This document shows, one piece after another, positions 7,570-15,427 of a DNA stretch of 42,120 nt. How positions within the stretch are numbered: the first letter of the stretch is position 1; every line of letters begins with the position of its first letter. The DNA is from Clostridia bacterium. Its GTDB lineage: Bacteria; Bacillota; Clostridia; Christensenellales; Borkfalkiaceae. The stretch covers positions 1 through 42,120 of the forward strand of contig JAJQDC010000035.1 in the NCBI GenBank assembly GCA_021202395.1, written 5' to 3'. Both the position numbers and the translations under genes were made by a program. The notes under the pieces are model-generated. The model ran no database searches, was not told the origin of the DNA, and saw nothing but the letters and a program-made list of their open reading frames with translations.

Positions 7570-9318
7570 TTATTCGCCGAACAGTCTGTTCCATTGTTCA
7601 CGCGAATACATTTTTTTAGCATTGCTGCGTAAGTCCTTTTTAATCTTTCCGTAAGAAGTCAATAACCTGAAAAATATTTTTGTGATTTTTTTGCGCAGCG
7701 CTTTCCTGCGCTTTGCGTCAAATGTGCAAACGTACCCCGTGTGCGTTGCCGAGTTGTACCGTATTACGGTCCTTTTAAGGTAAGTTTTTTCTTTTATTTC
7801 AGCACGCACGTCCGTTATGCCCGCCTTGTTTTTCATCATAAAGGCGGGGGTGTAGTTTTCGGTAAACAGCAGTGCTTTTTTCAGTATATTTTTCGGCTTC
7901 GGTTCGGTTTCGCATACAAGGCTTTCGGGGTTTATTCCGTACTCTTTTTCTATCTGCGTACTGTCAATTTCCTGCGGCTTGCCAGCCATAATTTCAGCAT
8001 TGAGTTTATCGGGTTCGGTCAAGTCTAAAAAGAAATTGCTTCCCTTAATAAAATCTTCATACCCGCGTATGATTTTTTCGGTACAGTAATAGTCTTTAGA
8101 TACAAGCTGCCTGTGTGCGCAGTAAAGGAATTTAGACGCCACAGAAAATCTTGTAAGGGGGTAATACATCGCGCATACTGCCGCTTCATTGCGCTTTATG
8201 TAGTATTCCAGCGCGGAGTTAGATTTGTAGTCAAACCCGCCGTGCCATACGGCAATTCCGTTGTCTATTATTATCTCTCTGCTGCACCTTAAGCCGTATT
8301 CCACGTCGTCAAACTTGATAAAAAACGGGTGGGGCAAGCCGTAGTCTTTTACGTATGTAACGGGCATGCAGCAGAACCACCAGCCCTGGTAATCGGGCTT
8401 TGGCGCGTTTTCGTTTTTAATCAGGTTTTGCGGCTCGCTCATGTCAAGCCTGCCGTTTACCGACTGTATTCTTAACCCGTTGAACGTGCCGCCCAGTTCC
8501 TGCTGCACGCAGGGGGCTTCTTTTATAAGCATTGTGCCGCCGATGGTGGCGCTGCTGTGCTCTTTGGTGAGCAGGCTTGCTATTCCCCACGTGCGCTTTA
8601 CCATTTCAAAATCAAAGCTGATGTCGTCGTCCATAAGCAGCATATGTGTGTAATTGCCGCCGTCCGCTACGGCACACATGCCGCGGGTAAAGCCGCCGCT
8701 GCCGCCAAGGTTTTTGTTTTTGATTACGGTATAGTACGGGCTCTTTTCAACTTCTAACGTGTCTGCGTTATCTACCACAAAGGCATGCAGCCTGCCCGCC
8801 CATTCCGGTTCTTTTGTAATTCCCTTAGCTATGCGTGCAAGGTTTTCTTTTACAAAACTTTCCCTTTTGTAGGTGCATATTGCAATGCCGATTTTTACGT
8901 CAGTTGCAGGCTGCTGTACGCTTTCCCAGCTGCCGCCGTAAATGTCGCAGCCTTGTTCAGCCTGTACGGTAAAGTAAAGGTAGCCGCCTTCGGGCAGGGC
9001 TGTTATATCGGTACATATGCGGCAGTTACCGTCTGCCTGCACGGTCTTTAAAATTGATACCGAGTTTAATTTCGTGCGCATGCACAGCCGAACGGTGTAG
9101 CTTCCACGCCCGTTAAGGTTAAGGTAAACGCTTTCCGTGCCGCAGTATCTGCGGTAAACGCAGTAGGGGAACAGGTTAAAGTAGCAGCCGAAGTCGGCTT
9201 CCCCGCCGCGGGCAACAACCAGCCTGCCGCCGTTTTTGTCGTATGCGGCACCGCCTTTATAGAACAGACCGCCTGTGTGCGGAATGTCGTTTGAAAAAAT
9301 CAGGTTAAGTAATATCAC
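7570..9318 (-). CDS. GlfT2-like galactofuranosyltransferase
   Basis: A 582-residue protein with the layout of GlfT2-type polymerising transferases: an N-terminal beta-rich domain (about 1-140), a GT-A domain starting at IGIAICTYKR (about 143-152), the KNLGGSGGFTRG segment (202-213), the metal-binding MDDD (229-232), FDDVE (336-340, catalytic-base region) and WHG (358-360), then an alpha-helical C-terminal domain. The family adds galactofuranose from UDP-Galf to a growing galactan. The matching mutase gene glf is at 31039-32142. The start is a GTG at 9318 with no ribosome site; the -10 box ends 6 nt upstream, so translation is probably from a leaderless mRNA. Annotation to family level is firm; acceptor unknown. 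Confidence 0.85.
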   Translation of the reverse strand: MILLNLIFSNDIPHTGGLFYKGGAAYDKNGGRLVVARGGEADFGCYFNLFPYCVYRRYCGTESVYLNLNGRGSYTVRLCMRTKLNSVSILKTVQADGNCRICTDITALPEGGYLYFTVQAEQGCDIYGGSWESVQQPATDVKIGIAICTYKRESFVKENLARIAKGITKEPEWAGRLHAFVVDNADTLEVEKSPYYTVIKNKNLGGSGGFTRGMCAVADGGNYTHMLLMDDDISFDFEMVKRTWGIASLLTKEHSSATIGGTMLIKEAPCVQQELGGTFNGLRIQSVNGRLDMSEPQNLIKNENAPKPDYQGWWFCCMPVTYVKDYGLPHPFFIKFDDVEYGLRCSREIIIDNGIAVWHGGFDYKSNSALEYYIKRNEAAVCAMYYPLTRFSVASKFLYCAHRQLVSKDYYCTEKIIRGYEDFIKGSNFFLDLTEPDKLNAEIMAGKPQEIDSTQIEKEYGINPESLVCETEPKPKNILKKALLFTENYTPAFMMKNKAGITDVRAEIKEKTYLKRTVIRYNSATHTGYVCTFDAKRRKALRKKITKIFFRLLTSYGKIKKDLRSNAKKMYSREQWNRLFGE

Positions 9319-9324
9319 AAAAAA

Positions 9325-9353
9325 ATTATATCACATATCGGCGGACAAATCAA
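9325..9353 (-). promoter_or_regulatory. Promoter giving a leaderless GlfT2-like mRNA
   Basis: Minus strand: TTGATT (9353-9348), 17-bp spacer, TATAAT (9330-9325). The predicted transcription start, 7 nt downstream of the -10 box, coincides with the GTG start codon at 9318. Confidence 0.65.
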
Positions 9354-9394
9354 CGCCGCTCAGCTGTAAATTTTACCAATTTGCCAAAAAAAGA

Positions 9395-9423
9395 TTGAAT
9401 TTATAATATAGTTATGTTATAAT
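9395..9423 (+). promoter_or_regulatory. Promoter of the BspA-type gene and its leader RNA
   Basis: TTGAAT (9395-9400), 17-bp spacer, TATAAT (9418-9423). The expected start, near 9430, falls exactly at the first base of the nested inverted repeat at 9431-9509. Confidence 0.7.
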
Positions 9424-9429
9424 CAAAAT

Positions 9430-9583
9430 GCGACACAAATAAATAATCGCAGTTGACGGTACAATAGGCATATTGTATCCTTTTAACCATCAACTGTGGA
9501 TTTGTGTCGTAACAATTACGGGATACTTGTGCAGGCGTCCCGCAGGGACGCTTTATTTGTGCCTTTTACCATAAGTAAAGCGT
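9430..9583 (+). ncRNA. Candidate structured leader RNA with switchable hairpins
   Basis: Transcribed ahead of the BspA-type gene. Three nested helices: CGACACAAAT/ATTTGTGTCG (9431-9440 with 9500-9509), AGTTGACGGT/ACCATCAACT (9451-9460 with 9486-9495, one mismatch) and TACAATA/TATTGTA (9460-9466 with 9471-9477, sharing one base with the middle helix). Downstream, GCGTCCC/GGGACGC (9535-9541 with 9545-9551) is followed by a T-rich tract and looks like a weak terminator. ACGCTTTA/TAAAGCGT (9548-9555 with 9576-9583) uses four of the same bases, so the two downstream helices exclude each other. This resembles an aptamer plus expression platform. I recognise no known riboswitch class; an attenuator, a small RNA or a miniature inverted-repeat element are alternatives. 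Confidence 0.45.
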
Positions 9584-9639
9584 TACCATAAAAAACCAAC
9601 AAAGCCTGCAAAAAAATTTATGAAGGAGAAATTAAAACA

Positions 9640-11004
9640 ATGAAAAGAAAGATTTTAATCATCTTGCTTTCAATCATGTCGGTAGTCTGTCTTGCGTTGG
9701 GCTTATCTGGCTGCAATTTGTCTTCTTACCAGTCAGGCGAAAATTCAAATAATAATTCTTCAAACGACAGTACAAACGACGAAAGCAGTACAACCGACGG
9801 AAGCGGCACGAACAATGACAGTACTGAAACAGTTACGGGGACTGAAGGTCTTGAATATACTCTTTCTGATGATGGAACTTATTACATTGTAACCGGTTAC
9901 AGCGGAGATAGTACAAGCGTTGTTATTCCGTCTACTTTTAATGGCAAACAGGTAAAGGAAATTGGCGATTATGCGTTCCGTGGTTGCACATCGCTTACAA
10001 GCGTAACCATAGGCAATAGTGTTACATCTATCGGCAGGTATGCATTCAAATATTGCACATCACTTACAAGTGTAGCTATAGGTAACAGTGTAACATCTAT
10101 CGGCTTTACTGCGTTCTATGACACGGCATATTATAATGATTCAGATAATTGGGAAAATAATGTATTATATATAGGTAATTATCTTATAGATGCAAATACC
10201 AGTATATCAGGAGATTATGCAATAAAAGAAGGAACAATAGTTATTGCGGATTATGCATTCAGGTGGTGCGACTCGCTTACAAGCGTAACAATAGGCAACA
10301 GTGTAACTTCTATTGGTGAAAGCGCGTTCTATGAATGCAAATCACTTACAAGCGTAACAATGGGCAACAGTGTAACTTCTATTGGCAATAGTGCGTTCTA
10401 TAATTGCAAGTCGCTTACAAGCGTATACTATAGCGGAACTGCTTCACAGTGGGCAAGTATTTCGTTTAGCAGTAGTTCAGCTAACCCTTTGTGTTATGCT
10501 GGTGGTAATTTATATCTTAGCGGAACGCTTGCCACAGATATAACGATAGAAGGTATAACGACTATTAATGCATATGCGTTCTATGGTTGCGAATCGCTTA
10601 CAAGCGTAACAATAGGTAACAGTGTAACTTCTATAAGCGGTTATGCGTTCTATGATTGCGACTCGCTTACAAGCATAACCATACCAAACAGTGTAACTTC
10701 TATCGGTGATTCTGCGTTCTCTTGGTGCGAATTGCTTACAAGTATAACCATACCCGACAGCGTAACATCTATCGGCAGTTCTGCGTTCTATAATTGCACA
10801 TCGCTTACAAGCGTATATTATAATGGCACAGCTTCGCAGTGGGCAGATATTTCGTTTGGTAGCATTTATGCTAACCCTTTGTATTGTGGTGGAAATTTAT
10901 ACCTTAATGGCACACTCGCTATTAATATAACGATAGAAGGTATAACAACCATCAATGATTATGCATTTTATAAATGCAAATCGCTTACAAGTGTAATAGT
11001 TTAA
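9640..11004 (+). CDS. BspA-type leucine-rich-repeat lipoprotein, 5' part (interrupted)
   Basis: The frame encodes 454 residues: a lipoprotein signal with lipobox L-S-G-C at residues 22-25, a Ser/Asn/Thr-rich linker (about 30-65), then many LRR_5/BspA repeats of the form YAFxxCxSLTSVTIGNSVTSIG. BspA-family proteins are surface adhesins. The reading frame ends abruptly inside a repeat, at SLTSVIV, because an 18.5-kb element has inserted at the AG of 10990-10991. The missing 96 codons are at 29516-29804, and joining them restores an in-frame 546-codon gene. The last four codons and the stop belong to the element. Ribosome site GAAGGAG precedes the ATG. A promoter and a structured leader lie upstream. 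Confidence 0.88.
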   Translation: MKRKILIILLSIMSVVCLALGLSGCNLSSYQSGENSNNNSSNDSTNDESSTTDGSGTNNDSTETVTGTEGLEYTLSDDGTYYIVTGYSGDSTSVVIPSTFNGKQVKEIGDYAFRGCTSLTSVTIGNSVTSIGRYAFKYCTSLTSVAIGNSVTSIGFTAFYDTAYYNDSDNWENNVLYIGNYLIDANTSISGDYAIKEGTIVIADYAFRWCDSLTSVTIGNSVTSIGESAFYECKSLTSVTMGNSVTSIGNSAFYNCKSLTSVYYSGTASQWASISFSSSSANPLCYAGGNLYLSGTLATDITIEGITTINAYAFYGCESLTSVTIGNSVTSISGYAFYDCDSLTSITIPNSVTSIGDSAFSWCELLTSITIPDSVTSIGSSAFYNCTSLTSVYYNGTASQWADISFGSIYANPLYCGGNLYLNGTLAINITIEGITTINDYAFYKCKSLTSVIV

Positions 11005-11013
11005 AATGGTCAG
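10971..11013 (+). other. attL: left junction of the serine-recombinase element
   Basis: Gene-derived half CGCTTACA, core AG at 10990-10991, then element sequence TGTAATAG ending in the arm TGGTCAG (11007-11013). Pairs with attR at 29492-29535. Confidence 0.8.
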
Positions 11014-11068
11014 TCAAGACTAAAAAAGACAGTCAAAGCAGTCAGGTAATTCAATTTTCAGTTTGTGT
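11005..11068 (+). repeat. CAGTCA direct repeats at the left end of the element
   Basis: CAGTCA at 11011-11016, 11030-11035 and 11039-11044, next to the recombination arm. They may bind the recombinase or an accessory excision protein; this is inference. Confidence 0.4.
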
Positions 11069-11096
11069 GGACGATAAGTTAGATCGTCTATTTTTT
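11069..11096 (+). terminator. Terminator-like hairpin inside the left end
   Basis: GACGAT (11070-11075) pairs with ATCGTC (11083-11088), followed by TATTTTTT. It would stop transcripts entering from the interrupted host gene. The following stretch to about 11290 is AT-rich and I see no gene in it. Confidence 0.6.
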
Positions 11097-11289
11097 ATAG
11101 TTTTTAGGCAAATTTACAGATAAACCATGGAAACAAATATCATTACAATCTATAATGAAAATGAAATCAAGCAGAATTAAAGATAAAGGCTTGGATGTAA
11201 GATGTATTTGATAAGTAAATGAACTAACAGTAAAATCGATAGGTTTTTAAAAATTAATAATTGAAATCATGTTGAACAAAAATTAAAAT

Positions 11290-11366
11290 TTTACCGAACA
11301 AAAAATCAAAATTCCACCGAATAGACTTGTGAAATCTTGCCGAATGTGGTAAAATGTAACCGAATA
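11290..11366 (+). promoter_or_regulatory. Promoter flanked by four CCGAA direct repeats
   Basis: Promoter TTGTGA (11327-11332), 17-bp spacer, TAAAAT (11350-11355). Repeats ACCGAACA (11293), ACCGAATA (11316), GCCGAATG (11339) and ACCGAATA (11359) recur every 20-23 bp, about two helical turns, and cover the region upstream of the -35 box, the spacer and the transcription start. They look like operators for a repressor, possibly the downstream protein itself. Confidence 0.5.
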
Positions 11367-11386
11367 GTAAAAAGCAAGGTGTTTTT

Positions 11387-12676
11387 ATGAAAAGAATAGC
11401 CGATAAAAGCAAATATAAGGCGCGAATAATGGATGAAAAAGTACAGAAATATTTGGAAACTTTCGGAGCGGTTTGCATTGAAGGCCCTAAATGGTGCGGA
11501 AAGACCTGGATTTCTTCTTATCACGCAAACAGCGAGTATTTAATCGCTGATTCGTCAAATAACTTTCAAAACAGGCGCCTGGCGGAAATGTCGCCCGATC
11601 TGGTGTTAGATGGTGAAACCCCGAGACTAATTGACGAATGGCAAGAGGTGGAAGTGATATGGGACGCCGTTCGTTATGCAGTTGATCAACGCGGTGAGAA
11701 AGGACAATTTATTTTGACTGGTTCGTCTACACCAAAGAAAAAAGAACAGAGGGTGCATAGCGGGGCGGGACGCATAGGAAGATTAAGAATGAGGACGATG
11801 TCTCTTTACGAGTCTGGCGATTCTTCGGGAAAAATTTCCTTAAGGAAACTCTGCGAAGGGAAAATAAATCAAGCATTAACGGGTGAAGTTAGCCTTAGAA
11901 ATCTTGCTAATTATATCGTTCGCGGCGGATTCCCAGGAGCAATGGATTTGCCCATAGATAATGCTCAGTTAATTGCGCAATCATATATCGATGCAATATT
12001 GACGGACGATGCGCAAAGAATTGATGGCGTGAAATATGATATTGAAAAAATGCGCTTATTACTTCGTTCACTTGCAAGAAACGAGAGTACTACGGTAACT
12101 AAGAAAAAATTGACGAGTGATATTAAAGAGACAGATGCAGAATCGGTCGATTACGATACCGTGTCAACCTATCTCGACGTGTTTGACCGCCTGTATTTAT
12201 TGGATAATCAAAAGCCTTTTGCTTCCAATATTCGTTCTTCTGTTCGGGTGAAACAGGCGGAAAAGAGACATTTTTGCGATCCTGCGCTAACTTGCGCGAT
12301 ATTGAAAGCAACGCCTGATAGATTGATTAACGACCTGGAAACGTTCGGCTTCTTATTCGAAGCTCTTTGTGAAAGGGATCTGAAAATTTATGCGGATTCT
12401 TTTGACGCTCAAGTGTTCCATTATCAGGACTATGCAAACAGAGAGATTGACGCGGTTGTTGAATTAAATGATGGGCGCTGGTGCGCTTTTGAAATTAAAC
12501 TCGGGGCAAACCAGATTGACAAGGCGGCTGAAAATCTTACTGATATCCGAGACGCCATAGCGGAAGAAGGGGGTAAAATTCCCTCAGTATTATGCGTGAT
12601 ATGCGGACTGTCAAATGCGGCGTACAAAAGACCTGATGGTGTTTATGTTGTGCCTATAACGGCATTGAAGAATTAA
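11387..12676 (+). CDS. AAA ATPase with DUF4143 C-terminal domain
   Basis: A 429-residue protein. P-loop GPKWCGKT at residues 33-40, Walker B-like LIDEWQ near 83, a sensor-like TGSSTP near 110, then the DUF4143 part, which ends with a PD-(D/E)XK-like pattern (YANREIDAVVEL, then AFEIKLG near 365-375). This AAA_14/DUF4143 family is very common in bacteria and archaea, often mobile and usually without assigned function; a link to DNA is suggested by the nuclease-like fold. It lies just inside the left end of the element with its own repeat-flanked promoter and is separated from the defence operon by about 100 bp. A role in the defence system is possible but not shown. Confidence 0.85.
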   Translation: MKRIADKSKYKARIMDEKVQKYLETFGAVCIEGPKWCGKTWISSYHANSEYLIADSSNNFQNRRLAEMSPDLVLDGETPRLIDEWQEVEVIWDAVRYAVDQRGEKGQFILTGSSTPKKKEQRVHSGAGRIGRLRMRTMSLYESGDSSGKISLRKLCEGKINQALTGEVSLRNLANYIVRGGFPGAMDLPIDNAQLIAQSYIDAILTDDAQRIDGVKYDIEKMRLLLRSLARNESTTVTKKKLTSDIKETDAESVDYDTVSTYLDVFDRLYLLDNQKPFASNIRSSVRVKQAEKRHFCDPALTCAILKATPDRLINDLETFGFLFEALCERDLKIYADSFDAQVFHYQDYANREIDAVVELNDGRWCAFEIKLGANQIDKAAENLTDIRDAIAEEGGKIPSVLCVICGLSNAAYKRPDGVYVVPITALKN

Positions 12677-12772
12677 AAGACTCATTTAGAAAATATAAAA
12701 AGTTAAAAAAATTTACTCAGAACAGGAAATGCTAGGGGTGAATAAAATTTTGAAGAAACAAAGGAGAAAGCT

Positions 12773-15427
12773 ATGTTTCTTAGCCAAATTTTGGATAATT
12801 ATGTAAAGGATTATCTGATTTATGGGAAAATCAAATATTCAAAAAGCAGTAAAGAGGATGGGGAAAGTTTGCATCCGCTATTTATACTCACGCAATATAT
12901 TATTGATAAATTTATCTCTGAAGGGAATAAAAGAATAGCTATAGTATTACCAGATAACGAATGCAATATATTACCTCTAATTATTGCAAAATATTTTGCA
13001 AATATTCAATATGAATCGAATTATGCTGGTAGTGTACTCGAGGACATTGAGATTGGACAGCATATTAGGTTGGGTAAGGCTGTAGTTGAATTTGGTGGAA
13101 TAATTGATAATGAAGATGAAAAACGCAAGTTAGGGTTATCAAGGAACGAAAAATATATAAAATTTAAAACAGGTAGAAAAGACCAGACTACAGTATATTG
13201 TCCGATAAATGGAGTTCATTATTTATTTGAAAAAACAGAAGCTGCGCTTTCGTTATATAAGGTGTGGAACGGAGAACGAAAAAAGGCAGAAGAGAGAATT
13301 AAGGAATCAAAAAGTGTTATAGATGAATTAAAAATTAAGCGTACTGCACTAAGAAAAACGATAACATTACTATCTGCGAAGAACGAATTTAAAGATTTTA
13401 TGGAATCTATATATGTTTGCGGTAGACGTTTTGAAGATGTCGCTACTTATGGGGAAATAGATTGTGACAGCGAGGAAAAATTCAAACTTTTTAATAAAGG
13501 GAGATTGGATTGTCTTCCGTCTATTTCCGTAACTCATAAAATGGAGGATTTATATTATTTATTAAAAGATAAATGGGCTAGAGAAAAAATATATGCTATT
13601 GTTTCGACAATGGATAAATTTGATGAAATTATAAATAATCCGGATGCGTTTAAGAGAGTACTAAAACATAATGTTCCGTTTGTAGTATTTGTATCTGAAA
13701 GCGATTTTGATGGATGCCCTGTGCTTACTGATTTTGGCTTTGAATTGTGGCATTGGAAACCGTCTACGATGAAGAGTGAAGCCTTTTTGTTGTCTGATGA
13801 AGTTTCTCGTAGTAAAATACAAAGGAAAGAAATTTTTGGTAATTTTTCTGCAAAAATTAATAGAGCGGCTTTGTCGGAATTTTCACTGGAAACGCATAAT
13901 AATAAAAACCTTAAGACAATGGTTAAACTTATCAGTCGGTTATCTAAAGATGCGAATGATGCAGATAATGTAATAAGACAATTAATACGTAAATTTTGGG
14001 CATTTCAAAATAAACTTACGTGGATGACATGTAAAATAGAGAGGGATGTTTTAGATAAATTAAAAAAAGAGTTGCAGGAAATAACGGATATATGGTCACA
14101 GCATAAGCTTTATTATGGGGATCAACAAATTAGCACAATTATTGAGGAAATAATTAAAATATTTAATTTTGTAATTACTGAATCGGTACCGGATAAATAT
14201 TATATGCTATGTAAATTTATAGATAGAATTGCGCAAGAAGACAAAGACATCACAATATTAGTGCCTAACAAATATGAATACGTTCAACAAACGTTTAATG
14301 AAATTAATTTGATAAGGGGATCGTGTAGGATAAAAGTAAGAACTTTGGTTGATTTTTATGAAGTTCAAAGCAAAAATTATGAAAGCACGGATTATTTGAT
14401 TGTTACGTGGTTTGATAAGGATGAGTACATAAAAATAAAACAGACATATTGTTATGATAATTTAGTGTTTACTCTTTATGATTATGAAAACAGGTGGAGA
14501 GAAAATTTTATTTCGAGGTTTGACGAATGCATTCCGCATGAGTCCATCAAGAGAGTTGCTCAAAAAGTTCAGTTCTCTTCAGAGGATATCGCAGATAAAC
14601 CATTTGATAAAATCACATTAAAAACCGATGAGGATTTTGAAGATATTTCGGATTATTCGCTTCCTAGTAAAATTATAAAGTCTACTCTTGGTAATTCGGG
14701 TATAGAACGGGATTCAGCGGAAGCAATTGAGAGTATTCCAATCATTCTTTCTGAAGATAAAATTGCTTATTTTTATCCAACTCATAATGTTATAGATGTT
14801 ACGGCATTATCAAAAGGTGATGGTGATAGACCAACAAAAAAGGATGCAGTCAAGCTAAAAAAAGGAGATAAAATACTTATTCGTCAGAGCGACAGGGATA
14901 TCATTAGAGAAAAAGCAGATATTTTGATGGTTCAAAACGGTGAGTCAGAGCTTAGAGGAAAAGTGGAAATTTGGTTTACGTTGCTTGGCGACTATGCAAA
15001 AGGTAGGTCAATTGCTGATGTATGTAGAGCGCTTAATGCTGAGGGTGGTAAATGTACTTTTCAACAAGTTAGATTTTGGCTTTCTGGAGAAACGATTGTG
15101 CCGAGAGAAAAGGATATTTTAATTGCTATAGGTATTGTTGCGTCTAAAGTGCCGAAACTCAATGAAACGTGTGAGAAATATTTAAGAGCAATAGATGATA
15201 TTTATGAAGTTGGAAGAAAAGTGCAGGGATATCATCAAAGTGCCGGAAGATGGCTCACGAGTGAATTAAAGAATAAGGCACAAGAAATTAAAGCTATCGC
15301 GAATAGCAGAGTTTCTCACGGAGAAGTTGAAGGTATAGGTGAAATTCATATATATACCGTTGAAGAAATTTTAGACAAAGAAATAACGGAACGAGGTAGA
15401 ATTAACAAGTTAGAGGATCTATATTAA
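12773..15427 (+). CDS. drmE: DrmE-like protein, first gene of the defence operon
   Basis: An 884-residue protein with no catalytic motif that I can recognise with confidence. It starts the operon that contains drmA, drmB and a C5 methyltransferase, the position held by drmE in class 2 DISARM, and its size fits. Features: an N-terminal segment IAIVLPDNECNILPLIIAKY (about 55-75) resembling a helicase-like fold without a P-loop, a charged coiled-coil stretch (about 165-205), and a conserved-looking C-terminal region (about 720-800), where SIADVCRALN and VRFWLSGETIVP suggest a helix-turn-helix. Strong AAAGGAG ribosome site. It overlaps the next gene by one base (TAATG), which points to a working pair. 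The DrmE name rests on context plus general resemblance. Confidence 0.6.
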   Translation: MFLSQILDNYVKDYLIYGKIKYSKSSKEDGESLHPLFILTQYIIDKFISEGNKRIAIVLPDNECNILPLIIAKYFANIQYESNYAGSVLEDIEIGQHIRLGKAVVEFGGIIDNEDEKRKLGLSRNEKYIKFKTGRKDQTTVYCPINGVHYLFEKTEAALSLYKVWNGERKKAEERIKESKSVIDELKIKRTALRKTITLLSAKNEFKDFMESIYVCGRRFEDVATYGEIDCDSEEKFKLFNKGRLDCLPSISVTHKMEDLYYLLKDKWAREKIYAIVSTMDKFDEIINNPDAFKRVLKHNVPFVVFVSESDFDGCPVLTDFGFELWHWKPSTMKSEAFLLSDEVSRSKIQRKEIFGNFSAKINRAALSEFSLETHNNKNLKTMVKLISRLSKDANDADNVIRQLIRKFWAFQNKLTWMTCKIERDVLDKLKKELQEITDIWSQHKLYYGDQQISTIIEEIIKIFNFVITESVPDKYYMLCKFIDRIAQEDKDITILVPNKYEYVQQTFNEINLIRGSCRIKVRTLVDFYEVQSKNYESTDYLIVTWFDKDEYIKIKQTYCYDNLVFTLYDYENRWRENFISRFDECIPHESIKRVAQKVQFSSEDIADKPFDKITLKTDEDFEDISDYSLPSKIIKSTLGNSGIERDSAEAIESIPIILSEDKIAYFYPTHNVIDVTALSKGDGDRPTKKDAVKLKKGDKILIRQSDRDIIREKADILMVQNGESELRGKVEIWFTLLGDYAKGRSIADVCRALNAEGGKCTFQQVRFWLSGETIVPREKDILIAIGIVASKVPKLNETCEKYLRAIDDIYEVGRKVQGYHQSAGRWLTSELKNKAQEIKAIANSRVSHGEVEGIGEIHIYTVEEILDKEITERGRINKLEDLY

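Noticed and set aside
9430-9583. A known c-di-GMP, guanidine or T-box leader
   Set aside because: The conserved core bases of these classes are not present where they would be needed; only the general architecture is switch-like.
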